Positions 1 through 9,979 of a DNA stretch of 64,000 bases are shown piece by piece. The stretch spans positions 184,768-248,767 of the forward strand of contig NZ_AFXQ01000003.1 in NCBI RefSeq assembly GCF_000224415.1, read 5' to 3'. The notes under the pieces are model-generated. The model had not been told where the DNA came from and did no database searches. It saw nothing but the letters and a program-made list of their open reading frames with translations. Position 1 is the first letter of the stretch. The number at the start of each line of letters is the position of its first letter. Made by a program: the position numbers and the translations under genes. Origin of the DNA: Citricoccus sp. CH26A (GTDB lineage: Bacteria; Actinomycetota; Actinomycetes; Actinomycetales; Micrococcaceae).

Positions 1-146
1 AGCCGTGCCGGTTCCACCGTGCCCGGGTCCGGCCGCCAGTCCAGGTCGGCCAGGCGGCGTCGGCCGGCCTTCTCGTCGGCCAGGGCGAGGCCGAGCTCGA
101 TGTCGGCGGTGTAGACGGTGCTGTCCGGGGTGATCAGGTAGAGCAC
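1..146 (-). CDS. Hypothetical protein, N-terminal fragment
   Basis: This is the 5' end of a minus-strand gene that runs off the left edge. It starts at a GTG with an AGGAGA Shine-Dalgarno sequence immediately upstream (151-156). The 48 visible residues begin MLYLITPDSTVYTADIELGL and contain an acidic, charged stretch (ADEKAGRRRLADLDW). No family is recognised from this fragment. The start lies 9 bp downstream of the yajQ stop on the same strand, so the two are probably co-transcribed. Confidence 0.6.
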   Translation of the reverse strand, partial: MLYLITPDSTVYTADIELGLALADEKAGRRRLADLDWRPDPGTVEPAR

Positions 147-154
147 GGCGTCTC

Positions 155-643
155 CTAGCGGAAGTTGATGAACTGCAGGTCGGCGTCCTCGAAGTCCTTG
201 AGCAGGGCGATGGTCGACTGCAGGTCGTCCCGTGACTTGGAGGAGACCCTCAGCTCGTCACCCTGGATGGTGGCCTTGACCGACTTCGGTCCCTCGTCGC
301 GGATCAGCTTGGTGATCTTCTTCGCGGTGGGCTGGTCGATGCCCTCCTTGATGGAGGCCTCCAGGCGATACTCCTTGCCGGAGGCGTAGGGCTCGCCGGC
401 GTCCAGGGACTTCAGGGAGATGTTGCGCTTGACGAGCTTGGACTGGAACACGTCCAGGACCGCCTTGACGCGCTCCTCGGAGTTCGCCTTCATCAGGATG
501 GACTCCCCGCTGAAGTCGAGCTCCGCGCCGACGCCCTTGAAGTCGTACCGCTGCGCGATCTCCTTCTGGGCCTGGTTCAGCGCGTTGCTGACCTCCTGCT
601 TGTCGACCTTGCTGACCACGTCGAACGTCGAATCGCTGGCCAT
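155..643 (-). CDS. yajQ: YajQ family cyclic-di-GMP/nucleotide-binding protein
   Basis: The protein has 162 residues, the usual YajQ length. The family has two alpha-beta domains of ferredoxin/RRM-like fold, and members bind nucleotides, including c-di-GMP in some proteobacteria. Characteristic segments are the N-terminal [20 protein letters not shown], the RYDFKG motif near residue 32 and the C-terminal end FINFR. The frame is open for 18 more codons upstream, but ATG 643 gives the conserved MAS(D)STFDVVS start and has an AGGAGA ribosome site. Function in actinobacteria is not established. No c-di-GMP enzyme lies nearby. Confidence 0.93.
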   Translation of the reverse strand: MASDSTFDVVSKVDKQEVSNALNQAQKEIAQRYDFKGVGAELDFSGESILMKANSEERVKAVLDVFQSKLVKRNISLKSLDAGEPYASGKEYRLEASIKEGIDQPTAKKITKLIRDEGPKSVKATIQGDELRVSSKSRDDLQSTIALLKDFEDADLQFINFR

Positions 644-701
644 GTCTCCTCTTCCGTGGTGGGTGGTTTCCGGTGTCGTGGCCAGCCTACCCGTCACGGA
701 T

Positions 702-731
702 TTCAGAATCAGGGCAGGGCTCCGGTAAAGT
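702..731 (+). promoter_or_regulatory. Candidate promoter of tRNA-Tyr
   Basis: TTCAGA (702-707), an 18-bp spacer and TAAAGT (726-731) resemble a sigma-70-type promoter. It would start transcription near 738, about 38 nt before the tRNA. The region between yajQ and the tRNA holds nothing else recognisable. Confidence 0.45.
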
Positions 732-775
732 GAGTTCTCGCCTGCTCCACGGATGCGTCCGGGGGGAGGGCCCGC

Positions 776-860
776 GGCAGATTACCCGAGCGGCCAAAGG
801 GGGCTGACTGTAAATCAGCTGGCATTGCCTACGGGGGTTCGAATCCCTCATCTGCCACCA
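776..860 (+). tRNA. tRNA-Tyr (GTA)
   Basis: The gene folds as a class II tRNA with a long variable arm. The 7-bp acceptor stem pairs GGCAGAT (776-782) with ATCTGCC (850-856). The anticodon loop is CTGTAAA with anticodon GTA, and the T-loop is TTCGAAT. A is the discriminator at 857, and the CCA end (858-860) is encoded, unlike in the other three tRNAs of this window. Confidence 0.97.
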
Positions 861-871
861 GTGAACGGTGC

Positions 872-906
872 GAAGGCCCCGGGACCATCACGGTCCCGGG
901 GCCTTC
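872..906 (+). terminator. Terminator of tRNA-Tyr
   Basis: A perfect 15-bp inverted repeat (872-886 with 892-906, loop ATCAC) lies just after the tRNA. There is no U-tract, as is common in high-GC actinobacteria. It ends 25 bp before rtcB. Confidence 0.8.
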
Positions 907-931
907 GGCCTTCCCGGGCCCGCACGGCACC

Positions 932-2107
932 ATGGTGACCATGGAGCACATCACCGGCCGGCTCGTCAGCTGGGCCTCCCTGCTGGACGAGCAGACCCGC
1001 GAGCAGGCCGTCGCCACCTCCCGGTTGCCGTTCATCCACCCCCACGTGGCCCTGATGCCCGACGCCCACCTGGGCAAGGGTGCCACGGTGGGCTCGGTCA
1101 TCCCCACGCTGGGGACCATCATCCCGGCCGCCGTGGGCGTGGACATCGGCTGCGGCATGATCGCCGTGCGCACCCAGTTCTCCGCGTCCGAGCTCCCGCA
1201 GGATCGCGCCGCGGTGCGGTGTGCCATCGAGCGGGCCGTGCCCCTGAGCGCCGGCCACTACAACAAGACGATCAGCCCGACGGCGGCCCCGCGACTGGCC
1301 GAGCTGGCCGACGCCGCCGCGGCGGCCGGCTTCGACCCGGCCGCCTACGCCGGGAACTGGGAACTGCAACTGGGATCACTGGGCTCGGGCAACCACTTCA
1401 TCGAGATCTGCGTGGACGAGCAGGACCGGGTCTGGACGTTCCTGCACTCCGGCTCCCGCGGGGTGGGCAACCGGATCGCCCAGCACCACATCCAGGTGGC
1501 CACGGCCCGGGCGCGCCGCTCGGGGGTCAGCCTGCCGCACCCGGACCTGGCCTACCTGGACGAGGGCACCGAGGAGTTCGACCGGTACATCCGCGAGCTG
1601 CGCTGGGCCCAGCACTTCGCCCTGCTCAACCGCGAGGAGATGATGGACCGCGTCCTGCGCCAGGTCTCGGACTGGATGAGGGCCCCGGTGCAGGAGCGGG
1701 AGCGGATCAACTGCCACCACAACTTCACCGAGTCCGAGCATCACCTCGGCCGGCAGGTCTGGGTCTCGCGCAAGGGTGCCATCCGGGCCACGGCGGGGGA
1801 GCCGGGGCTGATCCCCGGGTCCATGGGCACCGCCTCCTACGTGGTGGCCGGCAAGGGCAACGCGCTCTCGCTGAACTCCTCCCCGCACGGGGCCGGACGC
1901 TCCTACTCCCGCAGGGCCGCCCGCCGGACCTTCACCCTCGCCCAGTTGCGCGAGGCGATGGCCGGCATCGAGTACCGGGACACGGAGGCGTTCCTGGACG
2001 AGATCCCGGCCGCCTACAAGCCGATCGACCAGGTCATGGCCGACTCCGCGGACCTGGTCTCCGTCCGGCACACCCTGCGCCAGATCGTCAACGTCAAGGG
2101 AGACTGA
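932..2107 (+). CDS. rtcB: RtcB family RNA ligase
   Basis: RtcB joins 2',3'-cyclic-phosphate or 3'-phosphate RNA ends to 5'-OH ends using GTP and Mn2+. The 391-residue protein has the metal-site motifs MPDAHLGKG (42-50) and DIGCGM (71-76, Cys74), then GSGNHFIE and HSGSRGVGN. SPHGAGRSYSRRAA near residue 319 holds the histidine that becomes guanylylated. At 391 residues it belongs to the short bacterial RtcB type. No archease or RtcR/RtcA gene is adjacent. ATG 932 has no clear Shine-Dalgarno sequence, and ATG 941 is an equally good start. Role in this organism (tRNA or rRNA repair) is inferred from the family only. Confidence 0.92.
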   Translation: MVTMEHITGRLVSWASLLDEQTREQAVATSRLPFIHPHVALMPDAHLGKGATVGSVIPTLGTIIPAAVGVDIGCGMIAVRTQFSASELPQDRAAVRCAIERAVPLSAGHYNKTISPTAAPRLAELADAAAAAGFDPAAYAGNWELQLGSLGSGNHFIEICVDEQDRVWTFLHSGSRGVGNRIAQHHIQVATARARRSGVSLPHPDLAYLDEGTEEFDRYIRELRWAQHFALLNREEMMDRVLRQVSDWMRAPVQERERINCHHNFTESEHHLGRQVWVSRKGAIRATAGEPGLIPGSMGTASYVVAGKGNALSLNSSPHGAGRSYSRRAARRTFTLAQLREAMAGIEYRDTEAFLDEIPAAYKPIDQVMADSADLVSVRHTLRQIVNVKGD

Positions 2108-2127
2108 GCCGGACGACGGCGCGCACC

Positions 2128-2577
2128 TCACGCGGCCATGGGCAGGGGCGTGACGTCCCAGATCGTGCAGAAGGCGTCGTCGTCGAGCCCCATCACGGCC
2201 TGGTAGTACGCCCACGCCCACGCCGGGGCGCCGTTGGAGTCCGGCGGGGCCGCCGGGCAGTCCCCGGGATGCAGCCAGGCGCCGTCCACGCAGATGAAGT
2301 CCAGGTACCCGGCGATCGCCCCGTCACGGGGCGGCCTGAGGTTGTCCTTGAGGTCGGAGGCCTTCGCCACCCCGTAGAGCTCCGTGGCCTCCGGGTCCAG
2401 CACCAGGCCGCAGTCCCGCCCGAACGCCTCGACCCAGTCCATCGACTCCCGCAACGCCTCCTCCGGATCCGGGCGCTCCACCACCACCATCACCGTCGAG
2501 CGGCGCCCGGGCAGCAACGGCCCGGCGCCCGCCGGGCCGCGCTTGCCATGACTCGGGGGGATCGGTGTCATCGTCAT
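2128..2577 (-). CDS. Hypothetical protein, 149 residues
   Basis: I do not recognise this protein. It starts at ATG 2577 with a good GGAGG site 6 nt upstream, which is why the longer open frame to 2790 is not used. It is acidic and soluble-looking, with no signal peptide or membrane segment. An N-terminal Pro/Gly-rich stretch is followed by DWVEAFGRDCGLVLDPEATE, a segment ending GYLDFICVDGAWLHPGDCP, and an aromatic stretch AWAWAYYQAV. Four cysteines are present but do not form a typical metal motif. It converges on rtcB with a 20-bp gap. Confidence 0.7.
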   Translation of the reverse strand: MTMTPIPPSHGKRGPAGAGPLLPGRRSTVMVVVERPDPEEALRESMDWVEAFGRDCGLVLDPEATELYGVAKASDLKDNLRPPRDGAIAGYLDFICVDGAWLHPGDCPAAPPDSNGAPAWAWAYYQAVMGLDDDAFCTIWDVTPLPMAA

Positions 2578-2783
2578 CTCGTCCTCCAGGGGGTCGTGGT
2601 CCCGATCGCCGGGGCCGGTGAGAACCACGCTAGGAACGGGCGCCCGCAGCCTGCCGGGGGCGTCCGCTCGACCGTGGGGGACCGGCGGGAGGCGGTCCCC
2701 TGTGGAGGAACGCGCCTGTGCATTCACTGGCAACCTGGGGATACCGCGGAGCCACCCGGGCACCGCACGGTTAGGGTGGGGGG

Positions 2784-3155
2784 ATGGCAACCACCGAGAT
2801 CACCGAAGCCGACTTCGAGACGACCCTCACCGAGAACGACATCGTCCTGGTGGACTTCTGGGCCGACTGGTGCGGCCCCTGCAAGCAGTTCGCTCCCGTC
2901 TACGAGCAGGTCTCCGCACGGCACGGGGACGTCGTCTTCGCCAAGGTGGACACCGAGGCCGAGCGCAACCTGGCCGCCGCCGCGAACATCACCTCCATCC
3001 CCACCCTGATGGCCTTCCGGGACAAGGTTCTGGTCTACGCCCAGCCCGGGGCGATCAACGCCACCCAGCTCGAGGAACTCGTCTCCGCCGTCAAGGGCCT
3101 GGACATGGACGAGGTGCACAAGCAGGTCGCCGAACAGCAGGGCCAGCAGCAGTAG
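2784..3155 (+). CDS. trxA: Thioredoxin
   Basis: A 123-residue single-domain thioredoxin with the WCGPC active site (Cys30, Cys33) after VLVDFWAD, and the cis-proline motif TSIPT (Pro73). It would reduce protein disulfides in the cytoplasm. A Gln-rich tail (EQQGQQQ) extends about ten residues past the usual end. TAGGGT (2772-2777) lies 6 bp before the ATG and there is no separated Shine-Dalgarno sequence, so the message may be leaderless. It faces the DNA glycosylase gene with a 3-bp gap. Confidence 0.95.
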   Translation: MATTEITEADFETTLTENDIVLVDFWADWCGPCKQFAPVYEQVSARHGDVVFAKVDTEAERNLAAAANITSIPTLMAFRDKVLVYAQPGAINATQLEELVSAVKGLDMDEVHKQVAEQQGQQQ

Positions 3156-3158
3156 CGC

Positions 3159-4190
3159 TCACCGCCGGCGGTGGTCCGCCGGCGTCAGCCGCGGCCCGAA
3201 GCGGCTGAACCGGTAGCCGGACAGGCCGATCAGCCGGACCACGCGCTGGCGGTGCCCGGCATAGGGGGCCAGCAGCCGCAGCATCCCGGCATCGTCCGTG
3301 CGACGGCCCGTGAGGGCCTCGCCCACGTGGTGGGCCAGGTGGAAGTCCCCCACCGCCACCGTGTCCGGCGCCCCGTGGGTGCGCTGGACCGTCTCGGCCG
3401 CGGTCCACGGCCCGATCCCCGGCACGGTGCACAGCCGCCCCACCACGGACGCCGGGTCGTCATCGGCTCCCAGCGGGTCGGCCCCGAGCCGGTCCAGCGC
3501 GGAGGCCCGCTCTGCCACCCGCAGCATCGCCCGCGACTGCGCCGGCTGGACCCAGCCGGCGTGCCAGCCCCAGCTCGGCACCCGGCGCACCGCCGCCGCC
3601 GTGGGCGCCAGCAGCATCCCCTCCGGCGCCGGCGCCGGGGGCCTCTCGCCGTAGCCGCGCACCAGCCAGCGCCAGCCCGAGCGCGCCTGGTCGTGCGTGA
3701 CCTTCTGTTCCAGCACCACCATCAGCAACTGGTCCACCACCCGGCCCGTCGCCGGTAGTCGCAGCCCCGGATGCGCGCGCCGGGCCCGCACCACCGCCGG
3801 CGGCAGCCCCGAGGCACCCGAGGCGAGCAGCGCGTCGAAACCGGACCAGTCGTCGTCGAGCCCCAGCAGGGCCGGCGCGGCGGCCACCGCCGCCTGGGCG
3901 CCCGGCCCCCAGGCCAGCACCGGGATCCGGCCGGGCACCAGCGGGGACGGCGCCGGGCGGACCAGCAGCGTGACGGGATCCCCGGCACCGGGCTGGCGGA
4001 AGCACAGCCAGACGCCCTCGGGGCGGGACTGCACCGTGGGATCGGCGTGACCGCGCTGCAGCACCCCCAGCGTCAGCCGCACGTCCACCGGGATCCCCGG
4101 CTCCAGGACCACCCCCGCATCCGGGGCCGGCAGGGTGCCGGAGGGGGTGGTCGTGTGCATCCCTCCATTCTCCCGCACGCCGGCGGTCAC
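3159..4190 (-). CDS. HhH-GPD DNA glycosylase, AlkA / 3-methyladenine glycosylase II-like
   Basis: This predicted base-excision enzyme removes alkylated bases. The C-terminal half carries the helix-hairpin-helix signature LCTVPGIGPWTAAET and the catalytic aspartate in VAVGDFHL about 20 residues later. The N-terminal half is poorly conserved, as in actinobacterial AlkA-like proteins. Two starts are possible. GTG 4190 has TAGCGT 8 bp upstream, suggesting a leaderless message; ATG 4160 has GGAGG only 1 nt upstream. It diverges from cbs, and the two promoters would sit back to back at 4191-4242. Substrate range cannot be read from sequence. Confidence 0.85.
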   Translation of the reverse strand: MTAGVRENGGMHTTTPSGTLPAPDAGVVLEPGIPVDVRLTLGVLQRGHADPTVQSRPEGVWLCFRQPGAGDPVTLLVRPAPSPLVPGRIPVLAWGPGAQAAVAAAPALLGLDDDWSGFDALLASGASGLPPAVVRARRAHPGLRLPATGRVVDQLLMVVLEQKVTHDQARSGWRWLVRGYGERPPAPAPEGMLLAPTAAAVRRVPSWGWHAGWVQPAQSRAMLRVAERASALDRLGADPLGADDDPASVVGRLCTVPGIGPWTAAETVQRTHGAPDTVAVGDFHLAHHVGEALTGRRTDDAGMLRLLAPYAGHRQRVVRLIGLSGYRFSRFGPRLTPADHRRR

Positions 4191-4242
4191 GCGGATTCAC
4201 GCTATTGCCGCCCCGGACCGGCCCGGCGGTAGCGTGGAGCCC

Positions 4243-5748
<1,506 letters not shown>

Positions 5749-5791
5749 CCTGATCTCCCGCTCTCCCGTTGTCCCGCTGAAAGGATCCGTC

Positions 5792-7036
5792 ATGACCGAA
5801 CGTGCTGCCGAGCCCGCCGAGAACGTCCAGACCGACCGGCCCGCCGGGGCGGAGGACTACGACTACACCCTCCACCCCACGTCCGGCTTCAACACCCGCG
5901 CGATCCACGCCGGCCAGGCCTTCGAGCCGATCACCGGCGCGGTCGTGCCGCCGGTGCACCTCTCCACCACCTACGCCCCCGAGTCCATCGGCACCCTGCG
6001 CCGGGGCTATGACTACGGCCGCGGCACCAACCCCACCCGTGACGCCCTGCAGGAGCAGCTCGCCGCGCTCGAGGGTGGCGTGGACGGCGCGGCGCGGGCC
6101 TTCACCTTCGGCTCGGGGCTGGCCGCCGAGAACGCGCTGATCCACGCGGTGGCCGCCCCCGGGGCCCACATCGTCATGGGCAACGACGTCTACGGCGGCA
6201 CCTACCGCCTCATCGACAGGATCCTGGGCCCGTGGGGCATCGGCCACACGGTGGTGGACATGGGTGACGTGAACGCCGTCGAGCAGGCCATGGCCGCCTC
6301 GAAGGCCTCCATCCTGTGGCTGGAGACCCCCTCCAACCCGCTGATGAAGGTCTCCGACATCGCCGCCCTCGCGGACGTCGCCCACTCCGGTGGCGCGCTG
6401 CTCGTGGTGGACAACACCTTCGCCACGCCCTACCTCCAGCTTCCGCTCGAGCTGGGCGCTGACGTCGTGGTGCACTCCACCACGAAGTACATCGGCGGGC
6501 ACTCGGACGTGATCGGCGGCGCCGTGGTGGTCAACGACCCGGAGATCGCGGACAAGGTCCAGTTCCAGCAGTTCGCCGCCGGTGCGGTCAACGGCCCCCT
6601 GGACGCCTACCTGACCACCCGCGGGCTCAAGACCCTGGGCGTGCGGATGGACCGGCACGTGGCCAACGCCTCCACGATCGCCACCTGGCTGCAGGACCGT
6701 CCCGGCGTGGAGCGCGTCCTCTACCCGGGGCTGCCGGACCACCCCGGCCACGAGCTGGCCGCGCGGCAGATGCGCGGCTTCGGCGGCATGGTCTCCGTGC
6801 AGTTCACGGGCGGGGCCGCGGCCGCGAAGAAGGTGGCCGAGTCCACACGGCTGTTCCAGCTCGCCGAGTCCCTGGGCGGCATCGAGTCGCTGATGAACTA
6901 CCCGGCCGAGATGACCCACGCCTCCGTGGCCGGCACCGAGCTGGCCGTGCCGGACAACCTGGTGCGCCTGTCCGTGGGCATCGAGGACGTGGCCGACCTG
7001 ATCGACGACCTGGACCGGGCGATCAGCTCGCTCTGA
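5792..7036 (+). CDS. metB: Cystathionine gamma-synthase / gamma-lyase type PLP enzyme
   Basis: A Cys/Met-metabolism fold-type I PLP enzyme of 414 residues. GFNTRAIHAGQ opens the core, SGLAAENAL follows, and the PLP lysine lies in HSTTKYIGGHSD (about Lys232). Family members either make cystathionine from O-acyl-homoserine (MetB) or split it (gamma-lyase). Sequence reading does not separate the two; the cbs neighbour fits reverse transsulfuration. Start ATG 5792 has GAAAGGA upstream and yields a charged N-terminal extension of about 30 residues. Its last 14 bp overlap the 3' end of the opposite-strand gene. Confidence 0.9.
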   Translation: MTERAAEPAENVQTDRPAGAEDYDYTLHPTSGFNTRAIHAGQAFEPITGAVVPPVHLSTTYAPESIGTLRRGYDYGRGTNPTRDALQEQLAALEGGVDGAARAFTFGSGLAAENALIHAVAAPGAHIVMGNDVYGGTYRLIDRILGPWGIGHTVVDMGDVNAVEQAMAASKASILWLETPSNPLMKVSDIAALADVAHSGGALLVVDNTFATPYLQLPLELGADVVVHSTTKYIGGHSDVIGGAVVVNDPEIADKVQFQQFAAGAVNGPLDAYLTTRGLKTLGVRMDRHVANASTIATWLQDRPGVERVLYPGLPDHPGHELAARQMRGFGGMVSVQFTGGAAAAKKVAESTRLFQLAESLGGIESLMNYPAEMTHASVAGTELAVPDNLVRLSVGIEDVADLIDDLDRAISSL

Positions 7037-7586
7037 GCCGGCGGCGCACCGGGGGCAGCCACAGCAGGGCGGCCCCCGCCAGCAGGACCGCGGCGATGGC
7101 GATCAGGGCGGGGTTCCCGCGCAGGACCAGGGGGATGCCCACGATCACCGCGACCCCGGTCAGCAGGCCGGCCGCGCTGCGCCGGCAGCGCATCAGCTGG
7201 ACGGCGCCGATCCCGGTGGCCACGGTGAGCACGCCGGTGAGGCCGGCCAGGACGTACTGGCCGGCCGCACCGTCGAGCGGTGCCTCCGGGACGGCGTCGG
7301 TGCGTCCCGTGAGGCCGGCCACCAGGAACGCGGTGGCCAGCAGGAGGAACAGCACCGTCACCACACCCCACCACCAGCGGGCGGTCCGCAGCAGCACGGA
7401 GCCCCCGACGTCGGCGCGCGCCTGGCGACGTCGCCGCTCCTCGCGCTCGAGCCGGGCCTCGGCCTCCGCCCGCTCCTGACGGGCGGCGCGGGCCCGCTCG
7501 GCGTCCTGACGCTGTCCGTCGAGGAACGAGCGCGTGGCCTTGCCGGCGGCGCGGGCGAAGCGGTGGTCGGGGTTCTCGTGAGGCAC
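7023..7586 (-). CDS. Hypothetical membrane protein
   Basis: 187 residues with no recognised family. The first 60 residues are very basic and form a predicted Arg/Glu/Ala-rich coiled coil (about residues 23-58, RAARQERAEAEARLEREERR). Four hydrophobic segments follow (about 73-92, 108-130, 138-153, 158-176), ending in a basic tail. GTG 7586 has TAGGCT (read on the minus strand, 7598-7593) 6 bp upstream and no Shine-Dalgarno sequence, so it is probably leaderless. It converges on metB with a 14-bp overlap. Confidence 0.75.
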   Translation of the reverse strand: MPHENPDHRFARAAGKATRSFLDGQRQDAERARAARQERAEAEARLEREERRRRQARADVGGSVLLRTARWWWGVVTVLFLLLATAFLVAGLTGRTDAVPEAPLDGAAGQYVLAGLTGVLTVATGIGAVQLMRCRRSAAGLLTGVAVIVGIPLVLRGNPALIAIAAVLLAGAALLWLPPVRRRLRAS

Positions 7587-7617
7587 GTCTCGAGCCTAAC
7601 GGCAGGGCCGGGGCCCG

Positions 7618-7937
7618 GGATGCGTTAGACTGGATCCACCATTCCGGTCAGAACCCCTGTGTACGCCCTCGCGAAGGGCGTCGAGTTGTGTGGCCCCTCC
7701 CGACACCGTGTCGGAGCAGCGGGCGGCCGGTCCTTCACACCCCAGCCGTTCCTCCGTCGAGGTCGTGGCCCGCCCGTGCGGTGACCATCCCCTGACGGAA
7801 CCGGCCGGGCGCGGACCGCCAGGTGAGTATGGAACGGGCGTGATGTTGGACCGCGCCTCGGGGAGCACCGGAGAGAAGCAATCCGTTGCGTTGCGGCGCC
7901 CAACCGGCCGCACACCCGACCCTGAAAAGGAACACCC
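7618..7937 (+). promoter_or_regulatory. Long structured leader of the DEAD-box helicase gene
   Basis: No gene is visible in this 320-bp stretch. A -10-like TTAGACT occurs at 7624-7630. Downstream are a perfect 7-bp hairpin (7663-7669 with 7675-7681, loop CGCGA), a 6-bp hairpin (7700-7705 with 7709-7714) and a possible longer-range pairing of GGCGCGG (7808-7814) with CCGCGCC (7851-7857). Long leaders on cold-shock RNA helicase genes are often regulatory. No named riboswitch or Rfam family is recognised. Confidence 0.5.
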
Positions 7938-9833
7938 GTGTCCGAACACGCCCAGAATGACCACGCCCAGGCCCAGGCCGAGACCGACACCCCGACCGAG
8001 ACCGACGCCCTGACCGAGACCCCGGCGGGCCCGGCCTTCTCCACCCTCGGCATCGACAGCCGGGTCCTGGCCGCCATCGAGGACCTCGGCTACGAGACGC
8101 CCTCGCCGATCCAGGCCGAGACCATCCCGCTGCTGCTGGAGGGCCGCGACGTCGTCGGGCTGGCCCAGACCGGTACCGGCAAGACCGCCGCCTTCGCCGT
8201 CCCGGCGCTGTCCCGGCTCGCCGAGCTCGCCGACGTCAACGGCCCCGCGAACACCCCGCAGATCCTCGTGCTGGCCCCGACCCGCGAACTGGCCCTGCAG
8301 GTCGCCGAGGCCTTCACCACCTACGCCAAGCACATCAAGGGCGTCACCGTGCTGCCCGTCTACGGCGGTGCGCCCTACGGGCCGCAGCTGTCCGGGCTCC
8401 GCCGCGGCGCCCAGGTCGTCGTGGGCACCCCGGGGCGCGTGATCGACCACCTCCAGAAGGGGTCCCTGGACCTGTCCGACCTGCAGTACATGGTGCTGGA
8501 CGAGGCGGACGAGATGCTGCGCATGGGCTTCGCCGAGGAGGTGGACCAGATCCTGTCCGCCACCCCGGACCAGAAGCAGACCGCCCTGTTCTCGGCCACC
8601 ATGCCGCGCGCCATCCAGCGCATCTCCGGCAAGTACCTCAACGACCCGGTCGAGGTCACCGTCGCCGCGAAGAACACCACCGCCGGCAACATCCGCCAGC
8701 GCTTCCTCCAGGTCACCCACCAGTGGAAGCTGGAGGCCATGACCCGCATCCTCGAGACCGAGGAGCACGACGGCGTGATCGCCTTCGTGCGGACCCGTAA
8801 CGCCACCGAGGAGCTCACCACCAAGCTCAACGCCCGTGGCTTCCGCGCCGCCGCCATCTCCGGTGACGTGGCGCAGAACCAGCGCGAGAAGACCGTGGAG
8901 AACCTGCGCGCCGGCCGCATCGACATCCTGGTGGCCACCGACGTCGCGGCCCGCGGCCTCGACGTGGAGCGCATCAGCCACGTCATCAACTACGACATCC
9001 CGCACGACACGGAGTCCTACGTCCACCGCATCGGCCGCACCGGCCGCGCCGGCCGCTCCGGGGACGCCGTGCTGTTCATGACACCGCGGGAGAAGTACCT
9101 GCTGCGTTCCATCGAGAAGGCCACGCGCCAGACCGTGGAGCAGATGCCCATGCCGTCGGTGGCGGACGTGAACTCCTCCCGCCTGGACAAGTTCAGCTCC
9201 CAGATCACCCAGACCCTGGCCGAGGGCGAGCTGGAGGTCTTCCGGGACCTGGTGGACTCCTACGTGGAGGAGAACGACGTGGCCCCCGAGGACGTCGCCG
9301 CGGCCCTGGCGAAGATGGCCCAGGGCGGGCGGCCGCTGCTGGCCGAGGAGCCGGACCTGCCGCCGGCGAAGATGGCCCGCCGCGACCGGGACTTCGACGG
9401 CAATGACCGCGGCGCGCGGGACGGCCGGGGCTCCCGTGGCCCGCAGCGCGGCCCCGCGGAGGGCAACGCCACGTACCGGATCGCCCTGGGCCGCCAGGAC
9501 CGGGTGCAGCCGGGCAACATCGTGGGTGCCCTCGCCAACGAGGCCGGGCTGCGCTCGAGCCAGATCGGGCACATCGACATCCGTTCGAACCACTCCCTCG
9601 TGGAACTGCCGGAGAACCTGACGGGCCAGCAGTGGGACGCCCTGGGCAACACCACCATCAACGGCCGCCCCATCGGCCTGCAGCTGGACACCGGCCGCCC
9701 CACGCGCTCCGAGCGCGAGGGCAAGCCGTTCCGCTCCGGCGGTGCCCACAAGGGCGGGCACAAGGGCGGTTTCAAGGGTGGCTTCAAGGGCGGTCGGAAG
9801 TCCTTCGACAAGCCCTCGCGCGACCGGTACTGA
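7938..9833 (+). CDS. deaD: DEAD-box ATP-dependent RNA helicase, DeaD/CsdA type
   Basis: 631 residues. An acidic Thr/Glu N-terminus precedes the Q motif (FSTLGID...PSPIQAETIP), Walker A AQTGTGKT, PTRELALQ, DEAD (in LDEADEML), SATMP, and the second RecA domain with VATDVAARGLD and HRIGRTGRAGRSG. A DbpA-like RNA-binding domain lies at about 510-580. The basic tail repeats GGxKGG units (HKGGHKGGFKGGFKGGRK), typical of helicases that remodel rRNA or cold-stalled mRNA. The start is GTG 7938 with AAAAGGA upstream. Confidence 0.94.
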   Translation: MSEHAQNDHAQAQAETDTPTETDALTETPAGPAFSTLGIDSRVLAAIEDLGYETPSPIQAETIPLLLEGRDVVGLAQTGTGKTAAFAVPALSRLAELADVNGPANTPQILVLAPTRELALQVAEAFTTYAKHIKGVTVLPVYGGAPYGPQLSGLRRGAQVVVGTPGRVIDHLQKGSLDLSDLQYMVLDEADEMLRMGFAEEVDQILSATPDQKQTALFSATMPRAIQRISGKYLNDPVEVTVAAKNTTAGNIRQRFLQVTHQWKLEAMTRILETEEHDGVIAFVRTRNATEELTTKLNARGFRAAAISGDVAQNQREKTVENLRAGRIDILVATDVAARGLDVERISHVINYDIPHDTESYVHRIGRTGRAGRSGDAVLFMTPREKYLLRSIEKATRQTVEQMPMPSVADVNSSRLDKFSSQITQTLAEGELEVFRDLVDSYVEENDVAPEDVAAALAKMAQGGRPLLAEEPDLPPAKMARRDRDFDGNDRGARDGRGSRGPQRGPAEGNATYRIALGRQDRVQPGNIVGALANEAGLRSSQIGHIDIRSNHSLVELPENLTGQQWDALGNTTINGRPIGLQLDTGRPTRSEREGKPFRSGGAHKGGHKGGFKGGFKGGRKSFDKPSRDRY

Positions 9834-9863
9834 CCGGTGACGGACGTGGCACTCCACCCCGAT

Positions 9864-9892
9864 TTCGCATCCGCGGAAATCGCTGGTAGAGT
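9864..9892 (+). promoter_or_regulatory. Promoter of the tRNA-Thr / tRNA-Met pair
   Basis: TTCGCA (9864-9869), a 17-bp spacer and TAGAGT (9887-9892) form a good sigma-70-type promoter. The predicted start near 9899 is a few bases before tRNA-Thr. Confidence 0.6.
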
Positions 9893-9903
9893 TTCACGTC
9901 GTT

Positions 9904-9975
9904 GCCCCGATAGCTCAGTGGTAGAGCGCCATCTTGGTAAGATGGAGGTCCCGGGATCGATTCCCGGTCGGGGCT
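9904..9975 (+). tRNA. tRNA-Thr (GGT)
   Basis: Cloverleaf of 72 nt. Acceptor GCCCCGA (9904-9910) pairs with TCGGGGC (9968-9974), the anticodon loop is TTGGTAA with anticodon GGT, the T-loop is ATCGATT and T9975 is the discriminator. CCA is not encoded. Confidence 0.97.
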
Positions 9976-9979
9976 CTGG

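Noticed and set aside
868..3009. A 713-codon plus-strand frame overlapping rtcB and trxA
   Set aside because: Both genes in the other frames are clear. The product is Pro/Arg/Gly-rich without any family feature.
9720..9810. Tandem repeat at the 3' end of the helicase gene
   Set aside because: It encodes the Gly/Lys repeat tail normal for this helicase class.
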